This document shows, piece by piece, positions 58,124 to 64,000 of a stretch of 64,000 nt of DNA; position 1 is the first letter of the stretch; every line of letters starts with the position of its first letter. The notes under the pieces are model-generated. The model was given only the letters and a program-made list of their open reading frames with translations, was not told the DNA's origin and made no database searches. This DNA comes from Bugula neritina. Lineage: Eukaryota; Bryozoa; Gymnolaemata; Cheilostomatida; Bugulidae. Position numbers and translations under genes: made by a program. Where the stretch lies: NCBI GenBank assembly GCA_964035545.1, contig OZ037765.1, forward strand, positions 26,610,504 to 26,674,503, in the 5' to 3' direction.

Positions 58124-61100
58124 TTATTTTCCTGCGGATAACCTTTTAACCCCAGAAGCTGCCTGTTTGTATGAAGCATGTATATCTTTACCAATCACTA
58201 GTATCAAGAAGGCAACAAGGCCCAAGATATTTGAGAGCATGAAAACTCCAAACCAGTCCCACGCAGAAGCAATGTAGTTCATTGGAGCACCAGCTATGAT
58301 AACTCCAACTAAAATGAATAAAATTTGATACTAAATAAAATAGAAGATTAAAAACCATGTCATAAACTTTTACAGTTATCTGATTGGCTGTTGAAAGCTC
58401 AAGTCAACTAATCACATAGTAGAATAAGTGCTGCTGTAAAATATATGCAACTCTCAATAGGTTTAGTTGAGTGCTTTGAGTGGATAATAATATAATGGCT
58501 TAGTAAATAACTAAGTCATCATAGCTTTTGCAATATATCATAATTTGAGTTTATATTTTGTTCAAATCATAATAATATATTCTATTTACAACCTTACACA
58601 GACTATAACATGCTTACACACAAGCTATAACATGCTTAGACAGACTATAACATGCTTATACAGACTATAACATGCTTATACAGACTATAACATGCTTACA
58701 CAGACTATAACATGCTTACACACACTATAACATGCTTACACACACTATAACATGCTTATACAGACTATAACATGCTTACACACACTATAACATGCTTACA
58801 CAAACTATAACATGCTTATACAGACTATAACATGCTTGCACAAACTATAACATGCTTATACAGACTATAACATGCTTGCACAAACTATAACATGCTTATA
58901 CAGACTATAACATGCTTACTATTTCCAGCTAATCCGACAAAGCCTTGAGCAGAACCAGTCATCTGTATCGGAGCCACTTCCACAGCAATGGTTCCCAATA
59001 GACTCAGTGCCCCGTACATACAGAAACCCATGACAAACCCTAAGACCCACATATATGCCTGTAAGTAACAAATTCCACTATATGCAAAGCCGATTTCTAA
59101 TTAAAGAGAAACAACATTTTTTATTTTACCGACACTAAATAATATGTTTTTTTTAAATTGAAGTAATATTTTATGTTGTGGCATTTAAATTGTGGTGCCA
59201 AAAACATAGACTTGGAAGTCTCTTTCAGGTAGAATTACCTTGCTTGTTTCTATGTCAATAGTAAACATGAAGAGGTTGAGAGAAAGACAAGCTCCAGCAA
59301 CACACAGCTGAACTATAGACATTCTTGGCGATTTGCCAGTCCCGGAGTAGTACTTCTTCCTTATCATAAGGTCAGTTAGGGCTCCCAGCACTATCGACCC
59401 GACCAGTCCACCAACCTCCATGGCTATAAGGTGGGAGGAAGCCATGTTGTTAGACAGACCTCTTTCTTGCACTAAATACATGAGACCCCAGTCTTGGCTG
59501 GACGTCTTGACTATGAACAGGAAACAGCTGACCGAGGACAAAAGAAACATGAAGTCACTTCCTGCTAAATCTGACCAATGACCTTCTCCGGTTCCTGCAG
59601 CATATAATATAATATAATATAATATAATATAATAAAATATAATATAATATAAAGAGAGAGAATATAATATAAGAAGAGAGCATATGATTAATGTTAAAAG
59701 CAATCTATTATACTTTCTATTTTTGGAAACACCAGTATATTCTATGCTATAAAAATGATAACTTTTTATGTAAAATATTCAACTGCATATTATATAACAA
59801 TAAAAATTTGGTGGTTGTAAGTTTAACCACTTGGAATTAAAATTAATGTTATTTGTACAAAAAAATCAAAAACACTGTCTTTCAAACCTAAACTGCATAC
59901 ATTGAGTAACTTGATATTATGTAAATAATTTCAGTTTATTTCCTGTAGTTGACTCATCAGACGACATTCTAGTGAACAGGAAGATGACTCATAACAAGAT
60001 AGCAGACGTACTCACCAAACATGGTGACCTCATCTTCATAGTCCACATCCGACGGCTTGTCCCATGCGCAGAAAGGTATGATGGCAGCAAACACAACAGC
60101 AGCCATAGCAGGCACTTGTAGAGCAAATCTCCAGCCATAAGTTACAGCCAAGGCTGTAGCTATTCCAGGGCCAAGAGTTCCGACTAGATTAGAAGCCGTG
60201 GCTAACAGTGCGAACCAGAAACCAAACTGGGTGGGAGGGTACCTGCCAGGTGAACAGCAACATGACTTCAATACAATACATATGTCATATAATATGATAT
60301 AATAACATTCATGTATCATACATAATATAATAATACAATAAAATAAATACATCATATATAGTATGATAATATAATAAAATACATATACCATAAATGATAT
60401 AATAACAATAAAAGAGATATATAATATAAGAAATATAATAAAAAATACATATAATATAAATGGATTTTATTAAACCATTTGAAAGAAAACAAGACAATGC
60501 TTTTAAATGCACAGGATTGTTATCTAAAGTTTCAGTTACCAAAAGAAGAATTACTTCCCTGCTCAGCAATCTCCCACCACAAAATATCCTTACCATGCTC
60601 GTATCATTTTACAAACAGCTGGCCAACCCAGACCTTGCGCTGCACCATTGGCAGCAGTCAACAACATGATGTTTGGCCAATCATCTTGGTCTACAAGAGG
60701 TACATTAATATACACAGTGTACTCTACACAGCTGTTACATACAGTTTGTGGAGTATATAGCAAGCCTATGGCTATATAAGAATGGCAAGCTACTTAGCTG
60801 AACAAATTCATTTGATGACATTAATAAATATTTACGTAACAGCAATCTGCCATTGTTTACAATTGGTCTGTTAAAAAACAGCTGGCAATGGTATTTATAT
60901 GGCAAATCAAGTCCCATTCTAATAATGAACATATCTTTTGCTTACTAATAGTGCTGCAACTAGCCATAACACAGCAGTTTTATATTCTATTACAGACAAC
61001 ATGCCTGTCTAAAAGCCCATTTATAAATAAACTATGCATACTTAAAATAACAGTGGGATACCTGCACAGAAAGAGTTACCTGAGAAAGCAAGCATGACAA

Positions 61101-62131
61101 ATCCAGTGAAGAAGAGACCCCCAGTGAGCATCACCTTAGGAGAGTAATGGTCTGAACCCCAGCCGGAGAAAAACCGACTGACTGTGTATGTCCAGGTCTG
61201 TGCACCTTGTATCATTCCTGTGGAATCAACTTGACACTACACACTGTTTCAGCTGGTGATATTTCATATACATAGAATCGGATAGTATGATTTTGCTGTC
61301 ATGGTGTTATCTTGGCTTATAAAGACTATATTATTTTGTTTTGTAGTTTGAAGTGTTAATGAAGATTAAATTGAGGCAAATAAAAAAACACATGCCATTT
61401 TAACTTGCATAATATGCCTTACTGTGTCATATATGAAATGCTTCTTTGTTTTAACTAATACGATATGCACATCACTTCCAATTATTTTTTTTAACACTCA
61501 GAATGTATATTTATATTTCTTTAAATTAAAAAGATTCCAATGTGATGATCTACTAATGCTTTGGTATTTAATGAAAGCTGATGCAGATAGTTTTGTTAAC
61601 ATAATATTATTATACTGGCACATGTAATATATATTATATAATTTGCATTTACAACTAAAGCTATTAGAAGTGATAATTTATTAGTACATTTAACAATTTT
61701 CGACGTCAATCACATTTTCATGTGATGTTTAATTATTTGACATATTTTTAATGTATTGTGTAAATCCTTCTTACCCACTTCGTAGCTGCTGAAATATTTC
61801 TCCATGAGTATGTGAGGAAGAGTGAACACAAACACTTTTCTGTTGTACAACATCAAGGTGTAAGCAAAGTAAGATGTCACAAACACAAATAGCTGATAAG
61901 AAGAGAAGGACACTTTATGATTTTCATCTAAAAAAGATGCAAAACTCTAAACAAAATTTCTTTTAAATAGAAACTTCTATCAAATATTCGATCACAACTA
62001 GATAAAGTAGAGAATAGTGACTGCTGATACCTACCCGTGCCATCGCTGTCTTTTCTCAGCACCGTACCAGATCGGTCAGATTGGGGGTCAGACTGAGGGT
62101 CAGACTGAGGTGCAGAGGATTCATCGGACAT
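58124..62131 (-). CDS. SLC37A4: SLC37A4-like antiporter, copy 2 (8 exons)
   Basis: Tandem paralogue of the gene at 53079-56824. Exons (complement): 62035-62131, 61775-61927, 61080-61217, 60594-60690, 60016-60242, 59239-59594, 58920-59058, 58124-58308; 1392 nt, 463 aa. Exons 3 to 7 are exactly as long as those of copy 1. Seen: a 32-residue N-terminus with three PQSD repeats; LYNRKVF (Arg28/Lys29 equivalents); QGLGWPA; FGFWFALLATASNL; IVKTSSQDWGLMYL (Lys240 equivalent); and MEVGGLVGSIVLG. The last exon ends in LSAGK without KKxx. Copy 2 keeps the motifs needed for phosphate and sugar-phosphate binding and is probably functional. Intron 7 is a 20-bp minisatellite that begins in the 5' splice site. 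Confidence 0.92.
58594..58919. repeat. 20-bp minisatellite starting at a 5' splice site
   Basis: About sixteen units of CATGCTTACACACACTATAA with GTA/ATA/GCA variants. Read on the minus strand the first unit is the donor GTAAGCATGTTATAG of SLC37 copy 2 exon 7, and many later units repeat GTAAGC. Confidence 0.95.
59600..59673. repeat. (ATAAT)n tract
   Basis: AATAT/ATAAT pentamer repeats with an AGAGAG interruption, just upstream (minus strand) of SLC37 copy 2 exon 6. Similar TATAATA runs appear at 60290-60460. Confidence 0.85.
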
Positions 62132-63053
62132 GTCTAGAAGTCAGTGTTGCCAGACTTGAGTTGTGTCTACAACACACGGAGACATCAATGTCAGAATAAG
62201 TAATGGGGAAATTGAAAAAGCCCCTATTCTAGATGAAACATGTACTAAAAGAAGTTTCGCATTTGTATGGTGAAGAGCTTTAACCCTTGCCAAAGGAATT
62301 AAACAAACCGGGCTGTTAAAATTTCTCCATCACTCTAGCTAAATAAGCAAGCCTTTACTAAATATTATACTAATTACCAAATAGTACAAAATAATTTATA
62401 GTTAAACTTTCATCAAATAATATTTGTAGATTATAAAAGGTGAAAGCTGTAAGCTAGAAGCAAATGCAACTGGTAGTATAACATAGCATAAACATATTTT
62501 ATATCATAGTAGTGGGAACTTACTTTTTAGATTTTTACATTCTCAAAATGTTAAAAAATCATTGAATGACTGGTTATTTGCATACTGGATTAGCCAACAA
62601 TTAAAATCTGAAACAATTGGAAATTATATCACTTCACGCACATACTGAAGTGTGGAATGTAACATCAACTCAATTAAATACATTATAGATTCATTTCGTT
62701 CTTTTTAGCAGCATATTATTTTCGGTGTTTGCCTTTTTTACTCGAATAGAAAGCCATAGACATAGCAGAATGCTTTGCTATGATGGCAAATATTTTTACT
62801 GTTACTTGACAAAGAATATCTCTTCACAAGATGTTGCAAAATAAAATTCAAATTAGCATTAAATTTATAGTTGTTATAAAAAAACCATTATACTTTTATG
62901 GATCTTTTTATAAAATATATCAGCTAAATTTTTTTTTAATGAAAAAATTTATTGTCCTAAATAAAATAATTTTAAACATAAGTAACATATTATTATTAAT
63001 TTATTGCATATTGTGAATTCTTTTATTTGTAAATCTTTTGATGAGTTACTTTT
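62132..63053. other. Spacer between SLC37 copies 2 and 3
   Basis: Under 1 kb, highly AT-rich, presumed promoter of copy 2 and 3' flank of copy 3. No gene seen; open frames here are AT-rich chance runs. Confidence 0.5.
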
Positions 63054-63628
63054 TTAGAGAGGAGCTCCAGCTTTCTTCAGCACTACTGTTTCTAAAATTA
63101 AATAGAAAGAATCGAATAAAGGACAGAAGAGCACAGCAAAACCTAACCACAAAGAGGTTGCAACTTTTTTTATCAAATTATCACCCATACTAAATAAATC
63201 AATGAAAAAGATTATCATAAAATGCTAAAACTGCATTATTGTAAAGTGTATGTATAAGAACGTTGTAGTTTCTTGTATACTCAATAACTGGGTGTAAAAT
63301 AATAATCGATTGAGTAAATTCAACATGTAGAAATGTAATCCACATAATTGCACAATGTTTAGTAGAAACTATATTTGCCACAGTTTAAGAAAACCAAACT
63401 GAACTGATTTGTTAAGTTCACCAGAAGAAAAACAAAAAGAAAACAAAAAAGTTGACTTACTAATTTTTTTAGGGCCTCCTTTTTGTACAAATGTAGCATT
63501 TATGTCTTTTCCAGCAACGACTATAACAAACGTCAAGATGCTCATAAAGTTGATGCCCATGAAGGCGGTGAACCAGTCCCAGTTCTTAGCTATGTAGTTG
63601 ATTGGAAATCCGGCCACGACAGCCCCAA
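63054..63628 (-). CDS. SLC37A4: SLC37A4-like antiporter, copy 3, 3' end only
   Basis: Last two exons of a third tandem paralogue (complement 63461-63628 and 63054-63091). The first encodes the terminal two membrane segments (VGAVVAGFPINYIAKNWDWF and IVVAGKDINA), aligned to the last exons of copies 1 and 2. The second is a 12-residue tail ending KKAGAPL. Unlike in copies 1 and 2 the C-terminus is split by an intron. The KK near the end echoes the KKAE tail of human SLC37A4 but is not at the retrieval position. Upstream exons must lie beyond the right edge; 63629-64000 shows nothing coding. Confidence 0.85.
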
Positions 63629-64000
63629 CTACAAAAAGAAACGCAGAAAATAAATCCATGTGTGGCACCTAAAACCTGTTTACTAAACGCAGTGAAGATT
63701 TATCTTAGATCGTTCAAAGCATCACAACACTAAAATGTAGCAACCAAAATGCAAATTAGTGATACACAAGCTAAAATACATAACTCTTTTAATAGCTTCT
63801 TACTATGACATAATATCTAACAACCAATAGGTATGTTTAATTATGAAAATCTATTGAGAATTCTGAAAGGTCAAACATAAGAACAAAATAGACGTGTAAA
63901 CCTATTTGTATGATACAGGCATATCTCAATCTAACCAAAACACATCTAAGCATAAAATATTGCATAGAACATAATAGAACTAAATAAAACAAAATATGTA

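Noticed and set aside
58594-58919. CRISPR-like regular repeats
   Set aside because: Head-to-tail tandem units with no unique spacers, in an animal intron.

Overview
The window comes from an AT-rich animal nuclear genome. The genes are split into many short exons by GT-AG introns (55 bp to about 2 kb), and the families present (strawberry notch, XK-related scramblase, IRE1, CCDC47, lysosomal alpha-L-fucosidase) mark it as a metazoan. I cannot place it to phylum; a marine invertebrate, possibly lophotrochozoan, is a guess. Exons were assembled by hand from splice sites, reading phase and family similarity. Every model below keeps one open frame across all its junctions.

Layout, left to right. 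(1) 11-9923 (+): 3' part of a strawberry notch helicase-like gene, 22 exons, truncated by the left window edge. (2) 10708-14779 (-) and 17375-20861 (-): two tandem alpha-L-fucosidase (GH29) genes with identical 8-exon structures, 492 aa each. (3) 15890-16920 (+): a broken copy of the first part of CCDC47, lying between them. (4) 22272-28253 (+): intact CCDC47, 12 exons, 461 aa. Items 2-4 show that a fucosidase/CCDC47 head-to-head block was duplicated, and that one CCDC47 copy then decayed. (5) 29756-41117 (+): IRE1 (ERN1), 21 exons, 879 aa, with signal peptide, luminal sensor, transmembrane segment, kinase and RNase domains. (6) 44635-52032 (+): an XK-related (XKR4/6/7-type) membrane protein with a long Ser/Thr/Pro-rich tail, 881 aa. 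(7) 53079-56824, 58124-62131 and 63054 to beyond the right edge (all -): three tandem SLC37A4-like (glucose-6-phosphate/phosphate antiporter) genes.

Several genes act at the endoplasmic reticulum (CCDC47, IRE1, SLC37A4). This is probably coincidence, since animal genomes rarely form operons and the spacers here are kilobases long.

Non-coding content includes three kinds of MITE-like elements (a 402-bp element with TTA target duplication, a 191-bp element with TA duplication, and a two-copy family of about 140 bp), a tRNA-derived SINE family with three copies, a tRNA-like sequence, several minisatellites, (TAC)n tracts and a perfect 23-bp-arm palindrome.

No wholly new multi-gene system is evident. 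The strongest leads are: (a) a last exon of the strawberry notch gene with a canonical PCNA-binding box, a PIP-like motif and a SUMO-interaction-like stretch; (b) a tandem repeat in IRE1 that multiplies a 3' splice site four times inside the kinase N-lobe, one copy giving an in-frame 30-residue insertion; (c) a minisatellite that begins within the 5' splice site of the second SLC37 copy, plus others close to splice sites; (d) a GC-AG intron in CCDC47.
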